Shown here: piece after piece, positions 8,977 to 16,615 of the stretch
Numbering within the stretch: position 1 is the first letter of the stretch
Layout of the letters: each line of letters begins with the position of its first letter
NCBI GenBank assembly: GCA_964568735.1
Contig: CAZMRF010000023.1
Span: 1-64,000, forward strand
Length of the DNA stretch: 64,000 bases
DNA from: CAZMRF01 sp964568735
Lineage (GTDB): Bacteria; Acidobacteriota; Polarisedimenticolia; JACPZX01
Direction: 5' to 3'
Notes under the pieces: generated by a model
The model's database searches: none
Seen by the model: the letters and a program-made list of their open reading frames with translations, nothing else
Told to the model about the DNA's origin: nothing
Position numbers and translations under genes: made by a program

Positions 8977-9431
8977 TGGCAGGCAGGATGGGGCGAGAGG
9001 GCTGCCCGTCGACGAGAGCCTGGAGCGTGTCGGCGGCGATCACTTCCCGGCATCGAAGGCCTCCGCGATCAGGCACCTCGGCGCTCCGGAGGCTCGAGTC
9101 CCTTATTTCTTCGCGGAGGATGAGGACGTGGCGGGCGCGGCCGCGGACCACACGGGACGACAGGATCTGGCTGATCCGTTGGCGGCGGACTTCGCGGTTG
9201 GGGAAGTCGGCAGCCTGTTCTCCGGACCCAGTCGACGTTCTTTTCCGAATTCGTCCCCACGATCGCGATCTCGACCATGCGAAGCATCAGCCTTGCGATC
9301 CCTACGCGAGGGACCACACCACTCCCCCTGTCCGATGCGCTCATGCGAACCGTGGATGGCATCGAGATGCGATGCGTGCCGGCAGCGAGGCAAGGACTTT
9401 CCTGGTGCCCTGAGCGAGTTCGGAAAAGCTC
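8977..9431. other. Intergenic stretch without a recognised gene
   Basis: About 450 bp follow the MocR-type gene. Several overlapping frames are open on the minus strand (for example around 8906-9151 and 9069-9362), but they lack a consistent product and I recognise no family. It could contain a decayed gene. No terminator hairpin with a T-tract was seen. Confidence 0.3.
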
Positions 9432-9460
9432 TTGACTCCGGTCTTACTTTCGTGTAAAGT
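9432..9460 (+). promoter_or_regulatory. Sigma70-like promoter, first of two related copies
   Basis: TTGACT at 9432-9437, a 17-bp spacer and TAAAGT fit a sigma70 promoter. The spacer contains TTACTTTCGTGTAA, an inverted TTAC/GTAA motif that overlaps the -10. A sequence with the same plan recurs 264 bp downstream, nearer the HNH gene. Both point toward that gene. Confidence 0.5.
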
Positions 9461-9695
9461 TCGCCATCCTTTCAGAGACCCTCCGACGCGCTCCAGGAGG
9501 CGGTTGTGTCGCTCGCACCATGGGTGGCTCGTGCGGGTGGTCGGGTTCGCCACTGTCGGCCTATCCGCCGTGACGCTGCCCGGTAGGCAGTGCTTTTCGG
9601 TCGGTGGCTGGAGGCCTTACTGCGGCAGACTCGCACCTCGCCTCCCGCCTGCGACACCGGATTCTCCCGCCGAAAACTTTTTTCTCAAGATCCGC

Positions 9696-9724
9696 TTGAC
9701 TTACGTTTTACATTCGTGTATCGT
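9696..9724 (+). promoter_or_regulatory. Sigma70-like promoter of the HNH gene, second copy
   Basis: TTGACT at 9696-9701, a 17-bp spacer and TATCGT at 9719-9724 make a good sigma70 match about 47 bp before the HNH start codon. The spacer again holds TTAC-TTCGTGTA, shared with the copy at 9432, so the pair may be recognised by the same regulator. This is inference from similarity of the two copies. Confidence 0.6.
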
Positions 9725-9770
9725 TCAGCCACCTGCTAGAGCCCTGAAGACGTGTTTCGGAGGTCTTCAG

Positions 9771-11849
9771 ATGTATCCATCGCTTCAGCCAGCGCCGCCG
9801 GTCGGGGACGATGCCGGCTGGGGTCGTAGCGTCGCACCGGGGACTGCCGGGGTGGGACTCGGAACCACCTCGAGCGGATCTGCCATGTACGCGACGGGCG
9901 GCCACGCCGCGAGCGCTGCGGCGCCACTTCGGGAGCTGCGCGGTGCGGAACGCCGTTCTGCACGGCTCCGCAGGGGCGCCGCTGCCGCGCTGGCGTTGGG
10001 TGGCGCGTTGCGTCTGATGCGCTCGCTCGAGTCCTACCGCTGGCACGGCTACGTGCGACTCACCGACTACCTCGTTGAGCGGCTTGGAGTGAGTCTGCGC
10101 ACTGCCCAGGAGCTGATGCGCACGGAGGAGGCCCTCTCCCGTCTGCCACTGATTGCGGCTGCCTTCCGCAGCGGCGAGGTGACCGCCGCCCATGTTCGCC
10201 TCCTGACGCGGATCGCTACCCCCGAGAACGAGGCCTTCTGGCTCGCGCGCGCCCGGTGGATGGATGTTCGTCGCCTCTCCCGGGCCATCGCCGCGGCGAT
10301 TCAGCGAGATGAGGGAGACGAGAGCGGGATGGGGGCGGGCGCATCAAGCTCCTCCGCAGGCATGGCCGTGGACCCCACCGAGGAGCCTGATTGGGTGCCG
10401 CTCGAGATCCGGGCTCCGGCCTGGCTTGCGGGATGGTGGCGCGAGACGGTCACCTTCGTCGGCCGGCTGGTGGGGCGTGCGTTGCGCCCGGGTGAATGCC
10501 TCGATGTCGTCCTCGCCGAATCCGCGAGCGGCACCGGAGCGGCGCTCGCGAGGCTGGACGGGTCTGCTGGGAGTGATGCCATCACGGAGACGCGCGCTGG
10601 CTCTTCCATCGATGACGTGCTCTCTCAAGGCACGAGCACTGACCCAGCGCCTTCCGGTGGGGAGCCTCGCACCGAGGCCAACGCACTCGACATCGCCTTG
10701 CACGATCTCATCGCCTCCCGGCAGCGCGACGAGGCGGAGCTGGCCGCGCACCTCGTGAGGGTTCGCGCGGATTCCTCCTATATAGAGGAAGGCTGCCGAT
10801 CCCTCGAGCAGTACGCCCGGGAGCGGCTGGGGTTATCGCCACGGCAGATGTACTACCTGCTCTCCCTGCATCGGACGCTGGAGCGGCTTCCCGACCTGGG
10901 CCGGGCCTTCGTCACGGGCCGCCTCACGCTCCGCGAGGTGCTCGTGTGCGGGCGGGTTGCCACCACGGCCACGGCGGGCGCCTGGCTGCGAAGGGCGGAA
11001 GCGAGCACTCTGCGCCGGCTCGAAGACGAGGTCGGCTTCTGGGAGCTGCTCCGCGACGAGCGGCCGGAGGTCTGGGAACTGCTCCAGGGGGGCCCGATTC
11101 CAGAGGGGATCGACCTCGTCCCCGGGCAGAAACCGCGACTGCACGCGTGTGCGTGCGGCGCCTGTCCGCCCGATGGGGCCAATGGGCTCGAGTCGTGCGC
11201 GCGACCGGACCTGCACACGTGTGCGCCCGGTGGTCCCACGGCCGGGAGCCTCTCCGAGGTTTCAAGTCACGATGAGACGGACCTGCACGGGTGTGCGCCG
11301 GTGTCTGGAATCGACGCGCGGGGGCTCCTCGAAGCGCTGGAGGCCGACGAGAGGGCGCTCCCACTCCCCGTTCGCCAGTGCACCATCCGCATGCGGACCG
11401 ACCGCGACACGCGTCGAGCCTGGAGCGAGTCGGTGGCGGCCTACAGGTCACGAAGCAGCGAGCCGCTCGAGGAGTGGGAGGTTCTCGCCCTTCACCTGCG
11501 CGAGTTCTGGAAGGTCTGGGACAACAAAGAGACGCGGCGACAGCGGCGGGAGCACCCCACGATGGAACGGGACGGGTGGAGGTGCACGGCGCCGGGGTGC
11601 CGGTCCGTGGGGACGGGGCGGCTGCACGAGCATCACATCGTCTTCAAGTCGCGTGGAGGTGATCTCACCGAGCCGGGTAACCTCACGGCTTTATGCAGTG
11701 GCCATCATCTAGGGCTGCTCCACGAGAACAAGATGCGCTGCACCGGCACAGCCCCCGATGCGCTCCTGTGGGAGTTCGGAGTCGCACCAGGGGCGGAGCC
11801 GTTCCTCGTCTACCGCGACGAGAAGCGGATCGGAGGGGCGGCGGTGTAG
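9771..11849 (+). CDS. HNH endonuclease with duplicated helical domain
   Basis: A 692-residue protein ends in an HNH nuclease domain: WRCTAPGCRS, then HEHHIVFKSRGG, then GNLTALCSGHHLGLLH, the Cys pair plus His residues of a treble-clef nuclease. Two copies of one alpha-helical module precede it, at about residues 86-175 (YLVERLGVSLRTAQELMRT) and 342-430 (YARERLGLSPRQMYYLLSL). They share the order helix-turn-helix-like segment, LxxLPxxxxAFxxGxxTxxxV, RxATxxxxxxWLxRA. Between module 2 and the nuclease are three degenerate 24-residue repeats opening LHxCA. The ATG at 9771 is chosen over an upstream frame opening because it has GGAG about eight bases before it and lies downstream of a promoter. 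The organisation recalls DUF222/REP13E12-type HNH proteins; biological role unknown. Confidence 0.8.
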   Translation: MYPSLQPAPPVGDDAGWGRSVAPGTAGVGLGTTSSGSAMYATGGHAASAAAPLRELRGAERRSARLRRGAAAALALGGALRLMRSLESYRWHGYVRLTDYLVERLGVSLRTAQELMRTEEALSRLPLIAAAFRSGEVTAAHVRLLTRIATPENEAFWLARARWMDVRRLSRAIAAAIQRDEGDESGMGAGASSSSAGMAVDPTEEPDWVPLEIRAPAWLAGWWRETVTFVGRLVGRALRPGECLDVVLAESASGTGAALARLDGSAGSDAITETRAGSSIDDVLSQGTSTDPAPSGGEPRTEANALDIALHDLIASRQRDEAELAAHLVRVRADSSYIEEGCRSLEQYARERLGLSPRQMYYLLSLHRTLERLPDLGRAFVTGRLTLREVLVCGRVATTATAGAWLRRAEASTLRRLEDEVGFWELLRDERPEVWELLQGGPIPEGIDLVPGQKPRLHACACGACPPDGANGLESCARPDLHTCAPGGPTAGSLSEVSSHDETDLHGCAPVSGIDARGLLEALEADERALPLPVRQCTIRMRTDRDTRRAWSESVAAYRSRSSEPLEEWEVLALHLREFWKVWDNKETRRQRREHPTMERDGWRCTAPGCRSVGTGRLHEHHIVFKSRGGDLTEPGNLTALCSGHHLGLLHENKMRCTGTAPDALLWEFGVAPGAEPFLVYRDEKRIGGAAV
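11139..11297 (+). repeat. 72-bp tandem repeat inside the HNH gene
   Basis: CTGCACRNGTGTGCG-type blocks start at 11139, 11211 and 11283, exactly 72 bp (24 codons) apart. Each encodes LHxCA (LHACA, LHTCA, LHGCA). The repeats lie in the linker before the nuclease domain, keep frame and diverge in between, which suggests an old in-frame amplification. Confidence 0.7.
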
Positions 11850-11976
11850 TGCTGTAGGCAGCCCGTGAATGGGACTCGCTATCAGGCGAGCCGCCGGGCC
11901 GCGTGAAGCACTCCGAAGCTGCACGCGGGCCGGAGTTGGTCTTTGACAATCGAAAGTACGAGTCGGGGCTGGAATA

Positions 11977-12037
11977 CACGAAGGCCCCCGGGGAGGAGTG
12001 TCACTTGCGCCGCTCCTCAGCCCGGGGGCCCTTCGTG
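11977..12037. terminator. Long GC-rich hairpin between convergent genes
   Basis: The left arm (11977-11998, starting CACGAAGG) pairs almost perfectly with the right arm (12013-12037, ending CCCTTCGTG) around a 14-base loop, giving about 21 base pairs. It lies between the plus-strand HNH gene and the minus-strand lipoprotein gene, so a bidirectional terminator is likely. No T-tract follows, so classic intrinsic termination is not certain. Confidence 0.6.
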
Positions 12038-12099
12038 GCAGGGCTTCGTCCGCCCGGTGCGTCGTTGGGGGGGAGGGGGGGTGCTCCGTCGGCGCGGCG

Positions 12100-12109
12100 N
12101 NNNNNNNNN
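12100..12109. other. Assembly gap (10 N) flanked by near-identical sequence
   Basis: Ten N mark a scaffold join. The sequence GTGCTCCGTCGGCGCGGC just before it is nearly repeated (GTGCTCCGTCGGCACGGC) from about 12189, and the 80 bp between consist mainly of G and C homopolymers. The stretch is probably low-quality contig-end sequence and the gap size is nominal. Confidence 0.85.
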
Positions 12110-12268
12110 CCGGCCCCCTCCCCCGCGCGGGGGGCCACGGGGGCGGGGCCCCCCCCCCCGCGGGGGGGCGGGGGGGGGGGGGGGGGGCGTGCTCCGTCGG
12201 CACGGCGCGGATCGAGGCGCGCGCTCTGCCATCGAGCCGTTGAAGATCCCCACCCGGCGGACCGAACG

Positions 12269-12559
12269 CTAGCGCCCGCGCTCGCGGAGCTGGCGGCGCA
12301 GCTCTTCGTTTTCGCGCTGGAGCCGCTCGATCTCGGCGTCTCGCTCGGCCGCCTCATCTCTCATCTCGGCGTCGATCTCGTCGCGGGCCTCGATGAGCGC
12401 CTCGCGCTCCTCGTCGTTCTCCGCCTGGGCGATGTAGGGATCGGCCGCGGTCGAAGGGTCGCCTCCGCCGGGACAGCCCGTCGCGAGCAGGATCAACACG
12501 AGCACCGCGGCACCGGAGAGGTCTCTCCACGCCACGAGGCTCCGGGAAGAAAGCCGCAT
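12269..12559 (-). CDS. Small lipoprotein with C-terminal coiled coil
   Basis: The 96-residue product has a lipoprotein signal (basic start, hydrophobic AAVLVLILLATGC with the lipobox LATGC). A very acidic middle (AENDEEREALIEARDEIDAE) and a C-terminal heptad-rich segment (EIERLQRENEELRRQLRERG) follow, predicting a coiled coil. It should be anchored in a membrane facing the periplasm. The ATG at 12559 is preceded by GGGGGGAG. It is the last of four closely spaced minus-strand genes beginning with a 2Fe-2S ferredoxin. No family function is known to me. Confidence 0.7.
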   Translation of the reverse strand: MRLSSRSLVAWRDLSGAAVLVLILLATGCPGGGDPSTAADPYIAQAENDEEREALIEARDEIDAEMRDEAAERDAEIERLQRENEELRRQLRERGR

Positions 12560-12615
12560 CGCTCCCCCCGGCCGCCGCGAGCCGGAGGAGCGGGTGCCGG
12601 GCCGGCCAGGCATCG

Positions 12616-12993
12616 TCACGGCTCCCCCTCCTTCGCGAGCTCGCGCTTCAGCCTGGCGTTCTCGTCGCGCAGCTCCCGGAGGCTGTCGTCCTTCTTGTCG
12701 ATGGACTCCTTCCACCAGCTCTTCGTGGCTCGCTGCGCCTGCGCCAGCAGCTTTGCGGAGACCTGCTTGCCCTTGTACCAGATCTTCTTCGAGGCGTCGG
12801 CGATTTCTCCGCCCGCCTCCTTGCCGGCCTCGCCTACCTGCTTGCCGAACTTCTTCATCCCCTCGCCGACCTTCTTCATGGACTTCTTCATGTCGCCCTG
12901 GGCTGCCGGGAGGTCCGGGGCGAAGACCGCGGGCACGGCAAGAGCGAGTAGTAGAGAGAGAGTGATGACGGAGGTGGCGTGACGCACGCTCAC
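12616..12993 (-). CDS. Secreted Lys-rich coiled-coil protein
   Basis: A 125-residue protein with a signal peptide (hydrophobic residues 8-27) and a mature part of amphipathic repeats: KKSMKKVGEGMKKFGKQVG, a central WYKG, and a C-terminal heptad segment DDSLRELRDENARLKREL. The GTG start overlaps the stop codon of the upstream zinc-ribbon gene by GTGA, so the two are translationally coupled. Like the next gene it ends in a coiled coil, and the two exported products could pair. Function not recognised. Confidence 0.7.
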   Translation of the reverse strand: MSVRHATSVITLSLLLALAVPAVFAPDLPAAQGDMKKSMKKVGEGMKKFGKQVGEAGKEAGGEIADASKKIWYKGKQVSAKLLAQAQRATKSWWKESIDKKDDSLRELRDENARLKRELAKEGEP

Positions 12994-13643
12994 GACACCA
13001 CACGCGCCCCGCAGGCCGGGCAGGAATCTTGTCCAAAGAGAATCTGTCCGCCGCAGTGCTCGCAGGCCTTCAGCATCGTGCCTTCGAGTGCGATATTCGC
13101 GGCGGCCTCCTCGGCCGCCGGAACCTCCACGACGAAGGGCTCCATGTCCGACCTGAACTCGGTGGGAAGATCCTCCATGACGATGCCGGAGACGCGCGGG
13201 TGGAGTCCCTTCGATTCGAGGAGCGAAATGGCGCGGTGGGAATCCTCCTCGCGTGCGAACCTGGCGATGACGACGGGCAGCAGTCCGCGGTTGCGGAGGA
13301 TCCGCTGGGCCTGGGTCAGATCGGGTCCTCGCACGGCCACCGCGAGAGACGGCTCAGCCTGGTTGATCGTCATCGGGAACTGCTCGTCGCGCTGGGCGAC
13401 GTCCGCCGGGATGCCCTCCTCGGAGAGGGCGCGCAGGGCGGACTGGGCCTCCTCCATGGTGACGAAGGTCCCCGCAATGGCGGGGCCCGTCGCCTCCAGC
13501 TCCTCTTCGATGGGGCGGCCAGTGAGGGGGCCGATCTTCCGGGAGTCCTCCGCCAGGGGGTCGCGCACGACGAGGTCGACGTCACAGGCCGGGCAGCGGT
13601 GGAACTCGTCGCGGAACTCGCCTCGGCAGCGGGGGCACCACAT
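12990..13643 (-). CDS. Protein with two zinc ribbons around DUF2007-like repeats
   Basis: A cytoplasmic 217-residue protein opens with a zinc ribbon (CPRCRGEF...CPACDVDL) and closes with another (CEHCGGQI...CPACGARV). Between them are repeats resembling DUF2007 'putative signal-transducing' modules, with segments like AQSALRALSEEGIPADV and HRAISLLESKGLHPRV. The start MWCPRCRG at 13643 is preferred to an upstream in-frame ATG because it begins directly at the first zinc ligand pair. It lies 40 bp after the ferredoxin gene and overlaps the downstream gene, so it is part of one operon. DUF2007 modules are known mainly by sequence; role unknown. Confidence 0.75.
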   Translation of the reverse strand: MWCPRCRGEFRDEFHRCPACDVDLVVRDPLAEDSRKIGPLTGRPIEEELEATGPAIAGTFVTMEEAQSALRALSEEGIPADVAQRDEQFPMTINQAEPSLAVAVRGPDLTQAQRILRNRGLLPVVIARFAREEDSHRAISLLESKGLHPRVSGIVMEDLPTEFRSDMEPFVVEVPAAEEAAANIALEGTMLKACEHCGGQILFGQDSCPACGARVVS

Positions 13644-13683
13644 GGTCTGTCGCGATGCTACCACTCTCCCTGGAGGCAAGCGC

Positions 13684-14085
13684 TCACTTCGATCGTGCGC
13701 CTGGAGGCCCTTGCGCCTCGAGCACCTTCTCCGGGAGATCCAGCGGCGGAAGCTTCAAGGGGCCGCCGGCGAAGGCCTTCACTTGAAGCCGCTCGACGAC
13801 CTCGCCCCTGAGAATGTGCCGCTCGAGGATCTCCTCGACGTCATCGAGGGTCACCCGGCCGTACCAGACAGCCTCCGGGTAGACCACGACGGTCACGCCC
13901 TCGGAGCAGTTCGCGAGGCAGGATGAAGTGCAGGCCCTGACGTAGGCCTTCAGCTTCCGCCTGGAGATCTCCTCCTTGAGCTTCGCGCGGATCGCTTCGC
14001 TCCCCTTGGCGGCGCAGCAACCCGTTGGGTCCTCGGGCGGCCGGAGGTTCGTGCAGATGAAGATATGGCGCTGGTAGCGGGGCAT
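13684..14085 (-). CDS. Thioredoxin-like [2Fe-2S] ferredoxin
   Basis: The 133-residue product matches the Shethna-type/NuoE-like thioredoxin-fold ferredoxins: C11, C23/C24, then C56 and C60 (in CTSSCLANCSEG) in the spacing expected for the [2Fe-2S] ligands. The start MPRYQRHIFICTN is the family start, so the upstream ATG at 14151 is rejected. It is a cytoplasmic electron carrier. It heads a four-gene minus-strand group with a zinc-ribbon protein and two exported coiled-coil proteins, an unusual partnership with no obvious redox enzyme. Confidence 0.85.
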   Translation of the reverse strand: MPRYQRHIFICTNLRPPEDPTGCCAAKGSEAIRAKLKEEISRRKLKAYVRACTSSCLANCSEGVTVVVYPEAVWYGRVTLDDVEEILERHILRGEVVERLQVKAFAGGPLKLPPLDLPEKVLEAQGPPGARSK

Positions 14086-14233
14086 GGTGCGTTGCTCCGA
14101 TGGATCGGACCGAGGGAGGCGTCGGACCGCTCGCGGAGGATAGCATCGCAATCCGCGCGCCGAGCCGGCTCACGACGCACCCCGAAGGATCAGTCCCTGG
14201 CCGGTGAACCCTGTTGCGACGGATCCCGAACGG

Positions 14234-15331
14234 TCAGGCCCCGGCCGCCGAGGCGGGCGGCAGCGCGGCGACCAGGGCCGTGATCATCTCGGTCGTCGTG
14301 GCCGATCCCCCGAGGTCGGGCGTCACGGCGGTCCCGGCCGTCAGGACCGCGCTCACCGCCGCCAGGATCCGCTCGGCGGCCTCGCTCTCGCCGAGGTGAC
14401 GGAGCATGTGAATCGCCGGAACGAGGAGAGGGAGGGGGTTGGCGCGGTCCTGCCCTTCGAGATCAGGAGCGTTGCCGTGGATGGCCTCGAAGACGACGAG
14501 CCCCTCTCCCACGTTGATGCCGGGGACGGACCCGAGCCCTCCCACGAGGCCGGCGCAGAGATCCGAGATGATGTCGCCGTAGAGGTTGCCCATCACGAGC
14601 ACGTCGAAGCGCCAGGGATCCAGAACGAGCTGCATGCAGGCGGCGTCGGCGATCACTTCTCTTGGACGGATCGCCGGGAACTCCCCGGCGGCCCTCCGGA
14701 AGCAGCTCAGGAAGAGGCCGTCGGCCTGCTTCATGATGTTCGCCTTGTGCACGCAGGTGACCGACTTCCTCCCGTGCCTCTCCGCGTAGGAAAACGCCGC
14801 GCGCGCGATCCTCAGGGAGGCCTGCTCGGTCACGACCTTCAGGCTCTGCACGACGCCGGGAACCACGACGTGCTCGATCCCGGCGTACATGTCCTCGGTG
14901 TTCTCGCGGATCACGACGAGATCGATGTTCTCGAAGCGCGCGCGAAGGCCGGGCAGGTTCTTCACGGGACGGATGCTGGCGTAGAGGTCGAGCTGCTTGC
15001 GGAGCTGGACGTTGGGCGACTCGTAGCCTGCGCCGACGGGAGTGCTGATACCGCCCTTGAGCGCGACCTTGTGCTTGCGGATCGACTCGAGCAGCGCGGG
15101 AGGAACGGGGGTGCCCTCCTTCGCCTGCGCTCGGCGCCCCGAGAGCTGCCGATCGAACCCCATCGAGACGCCCGTGGCCTGGATCACCTTGACCACGTGA
15201 TCCGCGATCTCCTCGCCGATACCGTCGCCCGGGATCAGGGTGACCGTGTGCTTCTTCTCGACCGCCCGCGGCCCCGCGGCCGCGCGCGCGGCAGGCAGAG
15301 GCGGAGCGCCCGCTGGCTTTGCGGCTGTCAA
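14234..15331 (-). CDS. Isocitrate/isopropylmalate dehydrogenase family, copy 2
   Basis: A 365-residue beta-decarboxylating dehydrogenase. The nucleotide-binding start TLIPGDGIGEEI, the substrate loop YESPNVQLRKQLDLYASIRP, RENTEDMYAGIEH, and the metal-binding NLYGDIISDLCAGLVGG are all visible. RENTE rather than RELTGG favours isocitrate (NAD-type, IDH3-like) over isopropylmalate. The TTG start at 15331 overlaps the stop of the upstream paralogue by TTGA; an Ala/Pro-rich extension of ~26 residues precedes the conserved part, so the real start may be later. Tandem arrangement with a homologue suggests a heteromeric enzyme or two distinct specificities. Confidence 0.85.
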   Translation of the reverse strand: MTAAKPAGAPPLPAARAAAGPRAVEKKHTVTLIPGDGIGEEIADHVVKVIQATGVSMGFDRQLSGRRAQAKEGTPVPPALLESIRKHKVALKGGISTPVGAGYESPNVQLRKQLDLYASIRPVKNLPGLRARFENIDLVVIRENTEDMYAGIEHVVVPGVVQSLKVVTEQASLRIARAAFSYAERHGRKSVTCVHKANIMKQADGLFLSCFRRAAGEFPAIRPREVIADAACMQLVLDPWRFDVLVMGNLYGDIISDLCAGLVGGLGSVPGINVGEGLVVFEAIHGNAPDLEGQDRANPLPLLVPAIHMLRHLGESEAAERILAAVSAVLTAGTAVTPDLGGSATTTEMITALVAALPPASAAGA

Positions 15332-16341
15332 GGCCGCTCCTCCGCCGCACGACGGGCAATGGCGTCGGCCATGGCGGAGGTCGTGACGCGGCCTCCGAGA
15401 TCGGGCGTCACCTCGGCGCCCTCCGTCAGGACGGCCTCCACGGCGCGCTCGATCCTCGAAGCGGCCCCGCGCTCACCGATGTGGCGGAGCATGAGGGCGG
15501 CCGAGAGGATGAGGGCCGTCGGGTTGGCCCGCCCCTGGCCGGCGATGTCCGGAGCCGAGCCGTGGACGGCCTCGAAGACGGCGCAGTGATCGCCCAGGTT
15601 GGCCCCGGGGACGACGCCGAGGCCTCCGACGAGCCCGGCGCACAGGTCCGACACCAGATCTCCGTAGAGGTTCTCCATCAGGAGCATGTCGAACCGGCCC
15701 GGATCCATGACGAGCTGCATGCAGGCGTTGTCGATGAGGTGCTCGTCCACCTCGATGAAGGGGAAGTCGGATGCGGTCTGGTTCGCGCAGGCCAGGAAGA
15801 GCCCGTCGGAGAGCTTCATGATGCTGGCCTTGTGGATGATCGAGATCTTCCGCCTTCCCTCGGCTCGCGCGTAGTTGAAGGCGAAGCGCGCGATCCTGCG
15901 CGAGGCGCGCTCGGTGATGATCTTCAGGCCCTCCACGACGCCCGGCACGACGGTGTGCTCCCGGCCCGAGTAGAGCCCTTCGGTGTTCTCACGGATGATG
16001 ACGAGGTCCACTCCCTCGTACCGCGTGCGGACCCCGGGGAGGCTGCGGACCGGGCGGACGGAGGCGTACAGATCCAGATCCTGCCGCAGCGTCACGTTGA
16101 CGCTCGTGAAGCCGCCGCCGATCGGCGTCGTGACGGGCCCCTTGAGCGCGATACGGTTGCGCCGGATCGAGTCGACGACTTCGGGAGGCAGAGGCTTGCC
16201 CGTCTTCTCGTGAGCCACGGTGCCGGCCTCCATCCGCTCCCAGCGGATGGGGGCCCCGGCCGCCCCGACGACACGGAGGGCGGCCTCAGCAACCTCGGGA
16301 CCGATCCCGTCGCCGGGAATGAGTGTGATCGTGTAGGCCAC
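15328..16341 (-). CDS. Isocitrate dehydrogenase family (NAD-type), copy 1
   Basis: The 337-residue protein spans the complete family: TLIPGDGIGPEV, LKGPVTTPIGGGFTSVNVTL, RQDLDLYASVRP, RENTEGLYSGREH, NLYGDLVSDLCAGLVGG and GSAPDIAGQGRANP. RENTEG with SVNVTLR is typical of NAD-dependent isocitrate dehydrogenase. The GTG start at 16341 is chosen because it sits directly before the first beta strand and is preceded by GGGGAG; the frame stays open to 16692 without conserved sequence. It is cotranscribed with, and overlaps, its paralogue. It would supply 2-oxoglutarate, a possible substrate of the 2-oxoacid oxidoreductase found elsewhere in the window. Confidence 0.88.
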   Translation of the reverse strand: MAYTITLIPGDGIGPEVAEAALRVVGAAGAPIRWERMEAGTVAHEKTGKPLPPEVVDSIRRNRIALKGPVTTPIGGGFTSVNVTLRQDLDLYASVRPVRSLPGVRTRYEGVDLVIIRENTEGLYSGREHTVVPGVVEGLKIITERASRRIARFAFNYARAEGRRKISIIHKASIMKLSDGLFLACANQTASDFPFIEVDEHLIDNACMQLVMDPGRFDMLLMENLYGDLVSDLCAGLVGGLGVVPGANLGDHCAVFEAVHGSAPDIAGQGRANPTALILSAALMLRHIGERGAASRIERAVEAVLTEGAEVTPDLGGRVTTSAMADAIARRAAEERP

Positions 16342-16615
16342 TGCGGCTAACTCCCCGCGGAGGAAAAGGATAGGCGCGATCCGCACCAGACGATGGGTCA
16401 GTATAGGGCTGCCCGCCCGCGGGTCAACGCGGCGGGAAGGGTGCGTCTGCGGGACGGAGGGCGTCGCCCCGTCCCGCCATGCCTCGAGGGCTGGCCGCGG
16501 TGCTCGCGGCCTCACGCACCCGGGTGTCACAATGCGCGCCCATGAGCGGGGTGCGATCCCGATCCAGGGCCATCTCCATGCGCGCCCCGCCTCGGCGGTC
16601 GCGGAGAGCCTTCCC

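Larger units (their letters stand above)
11850..12268. other. Intergenic region with hairpin, G/C tracts and assembly gap
   Basis: This 419-bp region separates the convergent HNH and lipoprotein genes. It contains the long hairpin annotated at 11977-12037, the 10-N assembly gap, and a stretch of very long G and C runs. Apparent coding frames across it are artefacts of the low-complexity sequence. No gene is supported. Confidence 0.6.

Noticed and set aside
9432..9770. Longer start for the HNH protein
   Set aside because: The upstream 113 codons contain both promoters and lack conserved sequence; the ATG at 9771 has a ribosome-binding site.
11903..12260. Gly/Pro/Arg-rich coding frames across the N gap
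   Set aside because: They arise from G/C homopolymers and undefined bases.
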